From DATJBF01 sp035515475 (GTDB lineage Bacteria > Verrucomicrobiota > Verrucomicrobiia > Palsa-1439): DNA of 64,000 bases. The notes under the pieces are model-generated. The model was not told where the DNA came from and did not search any database. It saw only the letters and a list, made by a program, of their open reading frames with translations. Shown here one piece after another: positions 63,486 to 64,000 of the stretch. The translations under genes and the position numbers were made by a program. Position 1 is the stretch's first letter. The number at the start of each line of letters is the position of its first letter. The stretch is taken from contig DATJBF010000070.1 of assembly GCA_035515475.1 (NCBI GenBank), forward strand, positions 1-64,000, given 5' to 3'.

Positions 63486-64000
63486 ATGGACACGGAACGT
63501 GTCGAGGCGATCGTCTTGCGGAAACAGTCCGTCACCGAATCCAGCCTGATTGTCACCTGGTTTACCCGCGAGGTCGGCAAGCTGAAAACGTTGGCCAAGG
63601 GCGCACGCCGGCCCAAAGGTCCGTTCCAAGGGAAAATCGACCTCTTTTATCGCGATGAAATCGTCTTTCTGCGCAGCCGAAGGAGCGACCTCCATTTGCT
63701 CCACGATTGTTTCCTGGAAGACCCGCACAAAGAATTGCGTGATTCCGTGGGAGCCCTGACGGCCGCCTCGTATGTCGGCGAGTTGGTTGACCTGGCTACC
63801 GAGTGGGAGGACCCGAACCCGAAGTTGTTCGACGTCTTGGCGGCAACGCTTGATGCACTGGGAATTCAGCGGGGGAGAACCGCCGCCATCATCTGGTTCG
63901 AGCTCCAGCTACTCGCCGCGGCTGGCTGGGCGCCCCAGTGGGAGCCGCGCACCGCCGTCACCAGAGTTCTGGAGTCTCTGTCGGCCACCGGCCTCGAAGG
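63486..64000 (+). CDS. recO: DNA repair protein RecO, N-terminal part
   Basis: Runs off the window after 171 codons. RecO loads RecA onto SSB-coated DNA with RecR. The N-terminal OB fold is visible: 'TERVEAIVLRKQSVTESSLIVTWFTREVGKLKTLAKGARRPKGPFQGKIDLFYRDEIVF' in pattern, followed by 'LTAASYVGELVDLATE' and 'PNPKLFDVLAATLDAL', the helical region. The zinc-finger part is beyond the edge. ATG 5 nt after the DUF502 stop. Confidence 0.9.
   Translation, partial: MDTERVEAIVLRKQSVTESSLIVTWFTREVGKLKTLAKGARRPKGPFQGKIDLFYRDEIVFLRSRRSDLHLLHDCFLEDPHKELRDSVGALTAASYVGELVDLATEWEDPNPKLFDVLAATLDALGIQRGRTAAIIWFELQLLAAAGWAPQWEPRTAVTRVLESLSATGLE

Overview
The window is about 64 kb of high-GC chromosomal DNA from a Gram-negative (diderm) bacterium. 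It carries BamA, a Skp/OmpH-type chaperone, LpxD, a heptose kinase, a TonB-dependent receptor and a lipoprotein. Two secreted proteins end in a 'DPDGDG..N..EFQAGTDPT.AASYFHIT...YYRIRLQ' tail of the kind common in Verrucomicrobiota. Together with short palindromic repeats read in frame through several genes, this suggests a Verrucomicrobiota or related PVC lineage. That placement is inference; no rRNA or tRNA gene was seen.

Layout. 1-7.5 kb: end of dnaB, then bamA, skp-like, lpxD and clpB (cell-envelope assembly plus a disaggregase with a CIRCE-like site). 7.5-9 kb: FHA protein, EVE protein and a small Flp-pilin-like protein. 9-12.1 kb: a complete arginine-to-putrescine route (pyruvoyl arginine decarboxylase diverging from agmatine deiminase and N-carbamoylputrescine amidase) with an inverted repeat in the divergent gap, then a bifunctional-nuclease-family protein. 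12.1-21.1 kb: five tandem paralogous GT-C membrane glycosyltransferases, every spacer exactly 52 nt. 21.2-25.5 kb: acetolactate synthase, a small unrecognised ORF, xdhC and mocA. 25.5-35.1 kb: another GT-C protein, tgt-yajC-secDF-recJ, rpmB, glyS and a 92-bp duplicated piece of glyS.

35.2-48.7 kb: an eight-gene signalling cluster: TonB-dependent receptor, YfiR-like periplasmic protein, three sensor or hybrid histidine kinases, a stand-alone receiver, a BarA-like hybrid kinase with Hpt, and a receiver protein with a cysteine-rich C-terminus. None of these has a recognisable DNA-binding or cyclic-di-GMP output domain. 48.7-53.3 kb: heptose-kinase operon, VOC protein and cytosine-deaminase-like amidohydrolase. 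53.4-64 kb: LysM lipoprotein, phoH-ybeY, two paralogous secreted endonuclease/exonuclease/phosphatase proteins flanking a TMTC-like TPR membrane protein, a DUF502 membrane protein and the start of recO.

Recurring themes: many genes have promoter-like -35/-10 pairs with 17-nt spacing. In several (xdhC, tgt, glyS, the small ORF at 23.2 kb, the nuclease-family gene) the -10 hexamer lies only 4-11 nt before the start codon, which would give leaderless or nearly leaderless mRNAs. Between 23.9 and 33 kb, short dispersed repeats lie inside xdhC, mocA and tgt and at the end of recJ. The best candidates for something undescribed are the receptor/YfiR/multi-kinase cluster and the five-copy glycosyltransferase array.
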